Below are positions 32,055 to 43,673 of a DNA stretch of 64,000 bases, piece by piece (positions within the stretch are counted from its first letter, which is position 1; each line of letters begins with the position of its first letter). A model generated the notes under the pieces. That model ran no database searches and was not told the origin of the DNA. It saw nothing but the letters and a program-made list of their open reading frames with translations. Source of the DNA: Xenoacremonium recifei (lineage: Eukaryota > Ascomycota > Sordariomycetes > Hypocreales > Nectriaceae); assembly GCA_012184525.1 (NCBI GenBank), contig WOFQ01000043.1, positions 186,001 through 250,000 of the forward strand, read 5' to 3'. A program made the translations under genes and the position numbers.

Positions 32055-33915
32055 CTACTCTTTGGCACTTACGGCAATTGTTGGTCCGTCTTTCTCGACG
32101 TCCGGCTCAGAGCTTTCGGAAACTCCTGAGATTTCCCGAAGCTGACGTTGCCATTGAACAGAACCCCAAGCTGGAACTTTCTGCGCAAATAGATCATTCA
32201 TCTAAACCAAGTCAATATCCAACGTTCTTGCGGGATTTCGTATTGGGATTTTGCTTACTTCTTCGATTGAGAGCCCAGCAAGTTCAGGGACACAGAAATA
32301 AGCCCATAGAACCGATAGAATACCAGTACTTGCCCATAGATAGCAAACATTGATCCCAAGATCACCGGCAGTAGCATCGACCATATATGGAGTTACGAAC
32401 CCTACCAACCAGGTAATTGTCCAGTAAAATATCATCACAATTGTGGTTTGCTTGGCTCTCAACCTGTGAGAGAATGGTTCCGTCATAAGTACCCATCCTA
32501 GATTAAGTTAGAATCGCCGTCGCTTCAACCTCCGTTGCTTTAGGCTCACCTCCAATACCCCATGTCGGCGCATATGCTGCAATAAATATGATGGCTCCAG
32601 CGATAAGCATATTCTTGCTGGCGGAACTATTTGGCGACGCGCTGTGGATGACAGCTGAGAGGATTTGTGTCAGGATCATGATGAGTCCACCATAAATTAA
32701 GCAAGCTCTTCGACCCAATCGCTCAATGAGATAGATGGATGGTGCAGTAAAAATGCAGTTCGTGATGGCTAGGACCAAGGAGATCAGGTACGCATTGTTG
32801 ACACCCGCAGCGATGAAGAAAGTAGTTCCGTAACCAAACCAAAAGGTAATGCCTGTCGCAATGGTGAAGAAAGACATAGCAATTCCAAGCATAGTCCTTC
32901 TCAAATTTGTCCCTTGGAAGCATTCGATAGTTCGAATGTCACCAAAGGAAGCCTGCTTGGCCAGCTCCTCGTTGATGTCGTTAATAGCAAGGGAAACAGC
33001 TTCAGAATCCGGATTGAGGTTCTTGAGAGCCGCAATAGCTTGCCTAGCCTTCGCAGATTCTCTGTTCTTGAGTAGTATCGTAGGCGATTCAGGGCAGAAA
33101 ATCGCACCTACAAAAATAACCAGGGCAAAAAGGAGCTGGAAACCAATGGTCACGCCTGATGGCTTCCTGTGAGCGATTGATCGCCGGGATGAAGAGGTTC
33201 AAATGAACTTACACCATGACCTTGAATCATTGTATTTCTCGGTTCCCAGGTTGATACCACATGCCATGACATTGCCAGAGGTAAGAAGTTGAAGGTAAGC
33301 AGCTATTAGCATTCCCCTGTTGTTGGCGTTCGAACATTCCATCAAGTAGGCAGGAATCTGTTCATAAGCATGAGGACAGACAGTAATACATGAATAACTA
33401 ACCAGAATAGAGATAAATCCAAGAGCAGACCCCAACAGTATTCGGCCGACGATGAAGACGGCTGGCGCAAGACCGAGAACCTGAAGGATTACCCCAATAG
33501 CGTAAGAAATCGATGCTACGAGAAGTTTTCCGCGGTATCCAGCTGGATAATAAATGATCTGATCAGTCAAAATATCTTTTGGTGGGCCTGCCATTAACTT
33601 ACTCTTTTCTGGGAGAAGAGAATTCGCGATGCACCCAAGGATAGTCCCAACAACAATAAGGGACGAAAACAAACTACGCGTTCGTGGCCTCAGGTACATC
33701 GTGTCTCCATCATCTTCAGTCACTCCGTAACGACGGATGAAGTCATCAGATCCAAGAACGCCGTTCAAATAGCCTGAATCGTAACCGATAATAGTTGCTA
33801 ATGAGAAAGCCTTATTAGCAAGAGTTCCTGGATCTAGAGAGAGGAATGTAGGGGGCCCAAACGAACCAGCGGAGAAGATCATCCCGAAGATGAACACCTG
33901 CGTTATGGACGGCAT
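32055..33915 (-). CDS. MFS sugar-type transporter
   Basis: Predicted 509-residue sugar porter family member. Exons: 33915-33867, 33797-33603, 33542-33403, 33357-33215, 33166-32550, 32497-32259, 32201-32055. Motifs: IGYDSGYLNGVLG in the first segment, TRSLFSSLIVVGTILG, VGRILLGSALGFISIL followed by PAYLMECS, FCPESPTILLKNRE, FQGTNLRRT, IERLGRR, and FCVPELAGLSIEEMNDLF at the end. The usual PESPRWL is changed to PESPTIL. The first intron (69 nt, donor GTTCGT) is a multiple of three and open, so intron retention would give a longer product. The gene lies at the right side of the island; no shared operator was found in its promoter. Substrate unknown. Confidence 0.88.
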
Positions 33916-34471
33916 GATTAGGAAGTCCGACTCAATATTTGATTTGCACCTGAGGATCTAGGATAGAGATAGCATGATCACAACCAGATGCATCTCATGG
34001 TGGATTAAATATTGCAAGTTTGTTGATACTCGTCGGAATTATGATACGCTCTGCGCAGTACTGATTGGTTAGAGCCACAAAGCGGAAAGCACACTCCGTG
34101 ATAAGCCGTGATCGATAAGTGCCTCCGCTATCTTGGCCGGAAATGTTTGGGGCCAAGACTCTCATCAATACGGCTCGAAAAATAGGGAGAGCGGGACGAT
34201 TTGATCAGTACTCTTTGCTATCGGATTTCAGATGTAATGTGCCTAAAGCAGCCTTTTAAAAGAGGCTCACAGAAGTCGCACAATTAGCATTGTCTTCGAT
34301 CAGTTTGCGCAGAGCTCTAATGAAGGTACATATAAGCATCAACCTGAGTAGTTTAGGAAATCACGAAAATAAGGAGGGGATAAGATATTTTGAGTGAAAT
34401 TCTCGTTTCTGATAGGAATCAAGGTTCTTAATTTTCTATTTTGTTTTCCAGATGATGTTTTCTTCCACCTC
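33916..34471. other. Intergenic region
   Basis: Promoter of the sugar-type transporter and 3' flank of the RidA gene. No gene or CGG-N7-CCG site was seen; only a looser CGG-N10-CCG occurs near 34083. Confidence 0.45.
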
Positions 34472-34939
34472 CTACTTAGAGACTTCCGGATCGTGAGCCA
34501 CCACCTCAATTTCAACCCTCATATCATCTTCCCCTAGCCGAGTAACGCCAACGCAAGTCCAGAGAGGCTGGTGGTCAGGCATATACTTGCGAAAGTTGCG
34601 CACCATTGCTTCTAGCGCCTCGTTGTTAATAGGCACATGATACGAGTTGACTCGATAGACCTGAGACCAGCCTTTGCCACCTGCATCCTTCAAGCATCGC
34701 TCCACATTAGCAAATGCGAGATCGATCTGGGCGTTAATCTCTTTCTCAAACTCCCCGGTGATGGGATCCCAGCCGCCTAAAGCATCTACGTCAGCGGGGG
34801 GTTGCGCCCGGAAACACGAATTCAAACCTTGGCCTGAGCATTCAATCCTGTCGCCGATCCGGACTGCCTGGCTGTAGGCGAATTGCTGCTGTTTGCTGAT
34901 TCCTTGGCCTTCGTAGGCATAGAACTTCAGGTGCGACAT
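34472..34939 (-). CDS. RidA/YjgF-family imine deaminase
   Basis: Predicted 138-residue protein from exons 34939-34828 and 34776-34472. Family marks are YSQAVRIGDRIECSGQGGWDP, AQIDLAFANVERCLKDAGG, HQPLWTCVGVTRLGEDDMRVEIEVVA (with the arginine and glutamate used in the active site). RidA proteins hydrolyse reactive enamines and imines to keto acids and ammonia. A 51-nt intron (donor GTTTGA, branch CTGAC, acceptor TTTAG) interrupts the glycine-rich loop. It contains no stop and is a multiple of three, so an unspliced form would give 155 residues with a 17-residue insert. Splicing gives the normal family length. It diverges from the regulator at 35306. Confidence 0.9.
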   Translation of the reverse strand: MSHLKFYAYEGQGISKQQQFAYSQAVRIGDRIECSGQGLNSCFRAQPPADVDALGGWDPITGEFEKEINAQIDLAFANVERCLKDAGGKGWSQVYRVNSYHVPINNEALEAMVRNFRKYMPDHQPLWTCVGVTRLGEDDMRVEIEVVAHDPEVSK

Positions 34940-35305
34940 TTTTGCGTAATGAGCCTACCAAGCAACAGATTCAAGATGATGAACATGATCGAACTGAGGG
35001 GGATAACAGTCCCGCCTATTTATAAAGCAAACCAACCTAGTGAACCGAGTCATGATGCAATCAGTGGCATTGGCTGATTGTCTGCGTCGGGTGGGGTCAG
35101 TGCGGAATTTAGATTCCTTCACGCCAGTCGATAATCCAATCGTGAAAACTTCACGTAACGAGTTGATCCATGGCATTCGAGAAACTCCGCAATCGCAACA
35201 GCTCACGCCCTTGTTTCGGAAATCCCGTGAAACCCGTCTCATCGCTACCATCAAAGGCAGAGAGATCGGCTCTCGCCCTGCTTGCACGCTGCATCATCTC
35301 CTACC
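34940..35305. promoter_or_regulatory. Divergent promoter of RidA gene and regulator
   Basis: A 366-bp region between diverging starts. A TATA-like tatttataaa lies about 80 bp upstream of the RidA start. CGG-N5-CCG occurs near 35216. No gene is seen. Confidence 0.45.
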
Positions 35306-37702
35306 ATGGATTCGTTGATCAACGACACGCAGAAACAAGAGTCGGCCCACAAGAGCACCAGGTCAACTTCGGCAAGAACAAAATACGCATGGCGTGCATG
35401 TCAGGAGTGCCGACGGCGACGCGCAAAGGTAACTGCATTCGTTATTTCTTTTACGTGTCTCTATTTATGCGTCTCCCAATCCCCATATCCATCAGATCTA
35501 GAATGATGCTGACGGCCGAGAACAGTGCGATGGATCCAAGCCGTCGTGTTCGCGGTGCATTGATCGCGAGATAGATTGCGTTTATGCTACAGGAGATGAC
35601 AATAGGGGGACAGCTCCCAAGTCTTACGTTCGCCTCCTACAAACTCGAATTAGTATTCTCGAACAAGTCCTCCGACTGCATTCTATTGATGTGGATGCAG
35701 CTGTCGCTCAGATGATGGCGTCCGATTCATCATTGGTTACTGGCAACGCAGTACCTAGTTCCATTAGTTGTCAGGTCGAATCTCTTCCCCAACCTGAAGA
35801 CTCCCTCAACAGCAACTTTGCTGGAGCTTTGTGCTTTGATCAGCCTTCCGGCTTGAATCACAACGGAGGGGCACGTTACTTTGGCCCTGCCAGCGGAAGG
35901 CTTGAATTAGCCCCTCCTGAAGGTAATTCTGCCGTTTTTAAAATACTATAGCGACGCTGACAACTTGTTCTCAAAGATTCTCGCAGCGAACAAGATTTAT
36001 CTCCACTGTCTTTCCACCAACTCTCTGATTCATACTCCGAAGCACTCCACCTTGAGGGGCGAGTCAGAGTATCGGAAGAACTAATGTCAGAGTTAATAGA
36101 CCTTTATTTTGAGTGGGAGCATCCATGGTTGCAAATTTTGGATGAAGAACTCTTTCGGAGCAGTAAGGAAACCAACGGGCGATACTTCAGTATCTTGCTC
36201 CTCAATTGTGTCCTCGCCATAGGTTCGAGATACTCTGATCGAGTCGAAGTGCGCTCAGATCCGGATGATCCCAATACCGCAGGTCAAATTTTTCTAGAGT
36301 CAGCAGAAGTTTTACTTCACTTCGATCTCAAGCGTCCTAGCGTTGTGACGATTCAATGCTTAGAGATTATGGCAATGATATACGTGGTAAGAGTTTGTCC
36401 CAATGAAGCCGCCTAGTAAACTGATTCAATGAACATAGGCAATTGGCTCTGATACTTCCGGCTGGCTGCATCATGGGATGGCAGTTCGTTTAGCCCTAGA
36501 TATGGGCTTCAATATTGACCCATCCATTATTTCAGGATCACGTTACATTCCATCCGAGGAAACCGATCTACGGCGTCAGATATACTGGAGCCTCTACTGC
36601 ACAGACAAACTGTGGGCAAGCTATACAGGTCGTGTTTGCACAATGCTAGTAAGATGAGTGACCCTGATTCTATATGTCGATAACATTAACGGGGTCATTC
36701 TGTCATAGGATTCGCAGGGGCTCGTCAATCTCCAGTCAATTCCTACTCTGAGCAAGACTCGCGACAGCATTCGCTGCCCGAGGATCCTCGCTCTTCTGAA
36801 CAACTCCCTAAGCACTCATTGTCAAATCTTAGAGAAGATCATGTGTAACTTGTAAGTCGATTGTGTTCACATTTTCCTTTTCTATTTCTGTAGTCGCTAA
36901 AGGATCGGGGGTCAGATATGCACCCAAGACGCTATCTCATGAAATTCATATGCGAGGCTTCTTTGACTCGTGTTTGCTCACACTCAAAGGGTGGTACTTC
37001 TCGTTGCCTCCAGAGTTGAGAGTCGATGGTCGCAGTAATATATTGCCGCAAGCTTATACACTCGTAATGGTATATCACACCTCACTCATTCTCTTAGCCA
37101 AACCATTCCTCGTAAAAAGAGAGAACGCAAACGCCGCCACTCGTCCGGGCTACTCATGTCCACAGGAAGATGGGTACAACTCAACCACCGAAAAAGCGAA
37201 AAATGTCTGTATTGAAGCTGCAAAGGAAATATGTCTTATTGGAAACAAATATCGGCAGACCTTTGGTAGTTTCCGAAAAAGTCCAATTACAGCGACACAC
37301 TGCACACTCTCTGCGGCTCTAGTATCACTTCATTTGCTGCATTTCGAGAGTACCGGCCAGGATAAGTTCTACACCGACTGCATCAATTCGTGCATCAAAA
37401 CTCTTCAAGAGCTTTCGGTTTCTTGGACACCTCCGCGAAGGTTCTGGCCTAGTATTCTGAAGATTTCAGAACAGAAACATTGGGCTGCTGCTCGAAATAT
37501 TTCCGACGAAGTTCAAGGGGCTGCAACGGAGCAGATCCAGGGCATAGGCAGCGACAACTTGGTGGGCCAGACATCCTCTCTCGATGATGTGATAGATCCA
37601 GACCTGGCAAGGGTTCAAACACAGTTCGAGGATTTTATGTTTGGAATGACAATGCCTTTGTGGTCAGATATGGACTTTGGCCAAGGGCACAGTTGGACTT
37701 GA
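35306..37702 (+). CDS. Zn2Cys6 transcription factor
   Basis: Predicted 689-residue regulator from exons 35306-35428, 35526-35922, 35977-36386, 36439-36648, 36709-36851 and 36916-37702. The zinc cluster begins ACQECRRRRAK, is cut by an intron just before its third cysteine, and resumes CDGSKPSCSRC. A short coiled coil follows (YVRLLQTRISILEQVLRL). The fungal regulator domain is in the middle (LHHGMAVRLALDMGFN, RQIYWSLYCTDKLWASYTGR), a layout like xylanase-regulator-type factors. It diverges from the RidA gene and is followed by the convergent alcohol dehydrogenase gene; these two are its most likely local targets. Confidence 0.9.
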
Positions 37703-37799
37703 AAATTAGAATTTGGACATCAAGAACATTTAAATCAATTATTGCCAAGTAGTGAGATAGGTCCTGCCACCGTCTCGGAACAAGACCATGAAACAATTT

Positions 37800-39327
37800 T
37801 TAGATAGGCCCGTTGATACGGACAACCACTTTACCAATCACCTCACAATCAACTAACTTTTGTAGCTGAACTGGGACTTCAGGCAAAGACACTTCGGTGA
37901 CTTTGACATTGATCAACCCGGATTCGATATATCTCATCACTTCCATCGCAACTGAGTGGCTTCCCATGAGAGTTCCTGAGAAGTGAAGGTTGCGTTCAAC
38001 GAGAGCATTTAGAGGTATAGATAGGCGATTGTCTCCTCTTGGTACTCTAGCAAGCAAGTCTGATTAGTCCAGTTCAATAAAGAGGAAGAGTGATGTGACT
38101 ACATACCCAACGCAGACAACGTGCCCTCCGTCACAAACATATTCATCGAGATTCATGAATCCAGCAAAGGAGCTGCTAGAAACAATGACGCACTCAGCAG
38201 CGCGCGGCGATCCTGACGTATTCCTCAATTGTGAACATAATAGGATCAACTTCTCTTTGAAGTTAGCCCAGGCCGCCGGGTCTTCTGCTCCAGGCGCCGC
38301 AACGAGCTTGTCGGCGAAATCTTCGAATTCTTCCTCTAAAGCTTTGATCTTCCAGCCCAAATCAACACCAATAACCTTTGCTGACATGACTTGCTTCGCT
38401 ATAGCACCTGTGAGATGACCTATAGCCCCCGCAATGCCTACTACCACCACAACATCCCCAGGGCGCACATTCGCTGCTCGCAGTGCCATTAACGCTGTAG
38501 ATCCAGAGCAAAGTGCAGCAGTATATAAGCTTAATCCTATGCCAGTTCTTTCTAACCCTAGATCTTGCGGTAGAAACATGACGCAAGATAATGGTACCGT
38601 CGCATACTGCTGGAACGTACCGGTAATGTGTTTGGACGAGTTGAGCTGAGACGGACATGATGTTGGGATTCCACGAAGGCAATAAGTACAAGCACCACAA
38701 GAGGTTCCAAGGTACCGAAGTGCGACGAGCCGTCCCAATAGAGACCTTTCATGACATTTGACGATATGGCCAATCCCTTCGTGACCGGCAATGTGGTTGT
38801 GGCTGCTGAAACCGGGCTCAGGTCCTACCGAGAAACATCCGTCCTTCAAAAGATCAAATATTAGCCTATTGAGGACACCTAATTGCAAGCATCAAACAAT
38901 GATTAATCTCGGCTTTACTTACGCTGCGACAGATTCCGCTGTAAAGAATGCGGACAAGAACTTCACCTTCGGAGGGTGCGCGAACGGGAATGGTGCGGAG
39001 ATGGAGGTTCAAATTCTGGCAAACTTCCGGGGTGATAACAACTTGCTGAGCTGAAGGCACGATGATACCCGCCATCTCCGGTACCGACGAGGATTCCAAG
39101 CCATCCAGCGAAGAAGATGAGCCAGATTGAGATCCAACATGATCTCTCTCACAGTTCACCAAAGCCTCAGAGTAGTCATCAATCTTGACAGCTAGATCAT
39201 TCTCCTGGATGATAATGATGTCCTCGCCAGGGCTGCCTGGATCCTCCGGGATGGATGGGGATACTTTTGCCATATTTTCAGGGACAGACCAAGGATCGAT
39301 GAAGTTGGAGGTGATTTGAGGGTCCAT
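37800..39327 (-). CDS. Zinc-dependent alcohol dehydrogenase with N-terminal extension
   Basis: Predicted 462-residue medium-chain dehydrogenase from exons 39327-38923, 38843-38107 and 38046-37800. Catalytic zinc residues: cysteine in SGICRSD (rejoined across intron 1) and AGHEGIGHIV. Structural zinc: four cysteines in CGACTYCLRGIPTSC. The nucleotide-binding turn is VVGIAGAIGHLTGAIA. About 100 residues precede the normal family start; they are acidic and serine-rich (for example GSQSGSSSSLDG) and include no clear targeting signal. Normal family length is about 340-360. Expected reaction: NAD(P)-dependent oxidation of an alcohol or reduction of an aldehyde. In the island it could handle the aldehyde released by the aldolase (inference). 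Confidence 0.88.
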
Positions 39328-39855
39328 GACAGTCTATTGTCCTGTTGCCAAGCAATTGATCTAACATGAAAACAGAAGTGTGTTTGCGCAAATCTGGGTT
39401 ATTCGTTTGTCGCTGATACAAAGGTCCCAGTCACTTGTTACAGTATGCCAGAGTTCGCTATTAATTCGCGCCGGCAATCAAGCAAGAAATAGTTCGTTAA
39501 CCTTACAAAGCTGCACGCCTCCCCTTGCGGGATGTGAATTCCGCGCTCTCCATATCTCCTTCTCTGACCAGGAAAGCAGATTCCGATGATTAGGGGCTTA
39601 GTGGGTTTCGATTTATCTGCATCGGATTTAATATCCTTACGTAAAATGGAAACTTGTCTATGGACGGTGAGGATATATATCATCTGAGAGTCCAGTCGAA
39701 GCACATCGACTTAGTGCCCAGAACATCACCCTCCCATGTTACTGTTTCAGCAGGACAACCAAGGCAGCGTCTCAAGCCGTACCGCAATTTAATTGCAAAC
39801 TTGCCATAGAGATATTTGGGTATTCTAGAGAAAAATAAAAGCACCCGCAAACTCC

Positions 39856-40682
39856 TTAAAAATTCCAATCTCGTTCATGACTTGGAAGTTCAGCCCTAGT
39901 TACCGTTATTCCTTGGCCATGTCCTCCAGGCCAGGGTGCCTCCATCTCAAAATTTGGTTCCGGCTGAAGGGGCGACTTAGGGTTTTCAAGTTCAGCAAGT
40001 GGTTGTGAAGAAGCCTCTCGATCTGGTCCTTCGTTTTTACCATCTTCACTTCTCCGACGCTTCAGCAGCCACCAGCCTATCAACAGACCAATTATCACAA
40101 GTGCTCCCAGCCCAACACCAACACCGATTCCGATATCCTTTCCATTACTATTCGAGCTCTAGTCGCTGGAATTAGTCAATTCTCGTCCGGGCGACGTTAC
40201 TTCGGTCGATGTAGAGGGCACGGTTGTCGATGTCGTTGCGCTGGTTGCAGTGGCGATGCTTCCGTCCGATAGTAAGGACACACTGAAGACAACTGGTTTT
40301 GTTGAGAAGACGCCGGGGGAGTCTGTAGCCGTGCAGTTACAACCAACGAAGCCGTAGCAGCTGAAGTACCCTTCCCCAAGGTTGTTACATTCGCAAACTC
40401 CCACACCACCAGCTAGATGAGTTAGCTCAGTCTGACGAAAGGATAGGGAAGAAACGAACTGTCCAAACATGCAGTCACGCAGCCATTCCACTTCTGGTTC
40501 ACGCAGCTACCCACTTCGTACGGTGTCAACGCATCTGATCGATTAACGTTAACGCAAAAGCCATTCGTGGCGCACTCGGAGCCAGCGAGGCAACATTGGT
40601 CGAGGGTGCCATCCAAAGAACATGGAAATCTTCCCGAGTCTTGACTGCCATCATCATCGTAACAAGAAGGGCTGTAAGGCAT
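39856..40682 (-). CDS. Cysteine-rich single-pass membrane protein (uncharacterised)
   Basis: Predicted 245-residue protein from exons 40682-40460, 40412-40201 and 40158-39856. The N-terminal part (about residues 1-105) holds some 14 cysteines, including CC and CECN, and looks like a small extracellular domain. A Ser/Thr-rich stalk (about 120-140) follows, then one membrane helix with glycine repeats (IGIGVGVGLGALVIIGLLIGWWLL) followed by KRRR and an acidic/proline cytoplasmic tail. The second intron is only 42 nt (GTAACG, branch TTGACTAAT, acceptor CTAG) and removes an in-frame TAG; without splicing the protein would end before the membrane helix. No signal peptide precedes PYSPSCY, so an upstream first exon may be missing. 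Function unknown; similar designs occur in cell-wall sensors. Confidence 0.65.
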
Positions 40683-42483
40683 ATCTTTTGCTGCTGATGT
40701 TTTCGAATTAAAAGGCAATCTTCTCAGTTCTCAATGATGACGAGAATGAGGCTGCCGACACAAAAGAGGACGACTTTAGTATGCAATAGAAAATGATCGC
40801 CTCATTTCTGTGGCGTGAGAATGCCTGCTAGTAGGAGACTGCAGCCAATAATTGTCGCTTCAGAAGGCGCGTTGTCGGCTACAGGATGCCGGAGAGTCGA
40901 GCCTTGCCAGGGTTTCGGCCAACCTGACTGGTCAAGAGGCTGGGAGGAGCGTTAGATTCTAAGGAACTGGGCATTGTGGCTTGAATCAGTACATGGGCTA
41001 ATTTTGGATGCTCAGCCGCAGTCCAGCCTCGGGGAGTAGTTCAGAAGCATTTCTTTGGGGCGAAAACTCTAGCTACTATATAAAAATAGTGTCGCTATGG
41101 AGCAAGAGACAAATCATCTACAAGAGGGAAGCAAAACTGCCCATTTCGAGGAGGTCTCTCAAGATCCTTTTTCTGCAATGGTCATGGTTTGTCTTATCTG
41201 CCACACCAATTACCTCGAGCGCATCCGGCAGTGCGCATATATCTAAGTATCCTGTTGCCGTCTTTTTCCGTCCCTGCCATGCCTCATACTCGCCTTCAAC
41301 TCTAGGATGATTGCCTTTCTCTTTGTCATTGATGAATGGCACAGTTACTATGAACTTTGATTTTTCTGTGCCCTTTTTTGAACTTGTTTTGTCAATTGGA
41401 ACCATATCAGACGATGTGGGATCACGCAAGCTCCCTCTTCGTTGGTTGCACACAATGAGGTGAGATTGAACAGGCCATTTCATCAGCCACACACCATTCC
41501 TTCGGACTATGTCTCTGATAACGTGACGTCCAACCCGATTAAGCCCCCAAAGAGGCACAGCTGGGGGCTCCGTCCACAGGGCTTCTATCTACTGCACGGA
41601 GATGGGGTATCCGAGACTGACATGGGAAATCTGCATGCGGAGCTGGGGCGAGGAGAAAGGAGCGAAAGTCCACTGCGGATCTAATGGACAGAATGAGCTT
41701 AATCCCGAGCTTAAGTTACGTAGGCTGCTTTGGGGGGAGTCTGCCAGGTCTGCGTGCTCTGCTGATTACCGAGGTCCCTAGGCTAAGATTACAGGCGACA
41801 GGCGATTTCCCCCGTAGTCTCGCACAAACAATCAACCAGAGTAAAAGGTCCGAGAACGCCGCCAAAAAACTACCTTACATCAAGCGACAGGCGCTTGGGT
41901 GTTCTGGTCAATGAGAATGCCGTCAATCTTGGCCACATGGCTTCGCCCAAAACAGCCTGTAAAACTGAGGAGTGACGAGCTGCTCGCATTCCTCCTCGCT
42001 GGATCGCCAGGTCTACTCCGTAACAAGAATTGAGTCGTCTTGCGCTAGTAGATCCCAGTAGTCAGACTTTTTGACTCAACTCAACAAGCGATCCTAGGAT
42101 TCAACATAATATCCAGGTGTTTGGGTCATCAACCAAGGCCTTTCGTACGTGTACGTATGAAATGCGAAGCTCCAAGCAAGTGTTGAACGCTCATCTTATC
42201 GAGGAATGGCCTCGTCTGCTTGCATAGCAACCTACGGGCGATTTGAGACATACCCACCTCCACGCACGCGTGCCACAGGTCCATGCAAGCTCCAGCAGAG
42301 CTGATGCTGATCCCTTCGGCTAAGCCCGGGGGAGACTGGATCACTGCCATGGCTCGTCCTCCAGCTGCCTCCCAAAGTGGTCGCCGTGCAAGTGACCATT
42401 AGATGGAAAACATGGCAGGATTAAGCTTACTGCCTACTGCGACCCTACCAAACCTACCTTGCCTCCTCCGAAGTCATCCTCGC

Positions 42484-42492
42484 TTATCAGAT
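42484..42492 (-). promoter_or_regulatory. ATCWGATAA (SreA-type GATA) site
   Basis: TTATCAGAT on the plus strand, that is ATCTGATAA on the minus strand. Matches the consensus bound by fungal iron-sensing GATA repressors of the SreA/Fep1/URBS1 family. It is 2.5 kb before the transporter start, so its link to that gene is unsure. Confidence 0.5.
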
Positions 42493-42982
42493 TTGATCCT
42501 TGATCCGGTAACGGCGTTGCGGCAATAATCAGATCACTCGGGACCGGGTTGACCGAGCTGAATAGCCTACCCTAGACGTTTGAGTTTTGTTGTTTTTTTC
42601 CACTTGCTTCACTTTTGCCTTCACGTATGAGTAGTGAAGACCGAAAGATTTTTTTTCCGACTTAGACAGACGCAGTCTCCATTAAAGACTGTCGCCTCAG
42701 CAAATCTGACGCGGCCCGTGGCGTCTTGGGTGCACTACGGAGCATTCATTGCGGCTCTTAAAACCCTACGTATGGAGAATCTCCGTTGTTGCCAAGCTAC
42801 TAAATCACTTGGCTATCATACAACAATTAACATTTGCAGATTCTTGGCCTACAGTACTGTAAAGAGGGTATGAGCTATGTTGATATGCTGCAATTACCTT
42901 GATCGGGCGTCATTCCCGTGAAAAGGAATCGGTAACGGTCATGCTAGAGACTCTGCATGCCCCCACGTCACACCTTGAAAGG

Positions 42983-42991
42983 ATCAGATAA
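42983..42991 (+). promoter_or_regulatory. ATCWGATAA (SreA-type GATA) site
   Basis: ATCAGATAA, an exact match to the SreA-family consensus, 2.0 kb before the transporter start. Confidence 0.5.
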
Positions 42992-43664
42992 TTGTTGCCG
43001 GCCGTTACCGTAACCAGCGATGGCTTCTTCATGCATCTTTGATCTGTCACCAGTGGTCTAACAGAACCAATAGCTTGGATCCATGTACCAAAAGTTCCAG
43101 AGTCCATCCACATCGGCTGCATGCGTCCCTCCGTACGGGTCCCTCCGCAAAGCCACTGAATCGGTAGACTGAATCGCGTTTGCTTTTCTCATGAGGGCCT
43201 CGAAACTCTCCGGGCTTTAATCCCGAGAGTATCGACTGCCGGGCGCCGCCGACGGCAGGTTCCTCGTCGTATTTCAACCAGTCATCAGCGTCCTTTCGCC
43301 CGCCACAGGTCGGTGACAGTGTCTTCTTTGGTATTAGCCAGGGCTAGAACGCCATAGCTCTCGGCATCTCTCTTTCTAGCAGCTGCTTATTTCCTTGTGG
43401 CTCCATATGCCGCATGGGCGACGGGGCAAGCTGCCAGATCCAACCCACGACAAAGCAGTGCGTAAGCCAACGTGGGGTCTAGTCTTGGCAGTTTGAATGG
43501 TAAATTTCATGGCATCAAAACTCTCTGATCGATTGGAATGCGAGCTTGACGTCAAAGCAACTATAGCAGATAAGATGATGGGTACGATCGTCTATCGAGG
43601 TGATGAAGCTCGTGGCGATCAGTTAGACGGACAACAGGCGATCCCAAACTAGCAGATTTGCAGA

Positions 43665-43673
43665 ATCTGATAA
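43665..43673 (+). promoter_or_regulatory. ATCWGATAA (SreA-type GATA) site
   Basis: ATCTGATAA, exact match, 1.3 kb before the transporter start. A one-mismatch copy (AGCAGATAA) lies nearby at 43565-43573. Confidence 0.55.

Noticed and set aside
14982..39327. A polyketide or non-ribosomal peptide cluster
   Set aside because: No synthase, terpene cyclase or other backbone enzyme was found; the enzymes fit catabolism better than synthesis.
41118..41558. 146-residue minus-strand frame in the gene-free stretch
   Set aside because: Begins with GTG rather than ATG, has no motif, no neighbouring exon in frame, and overlaps other random frames.
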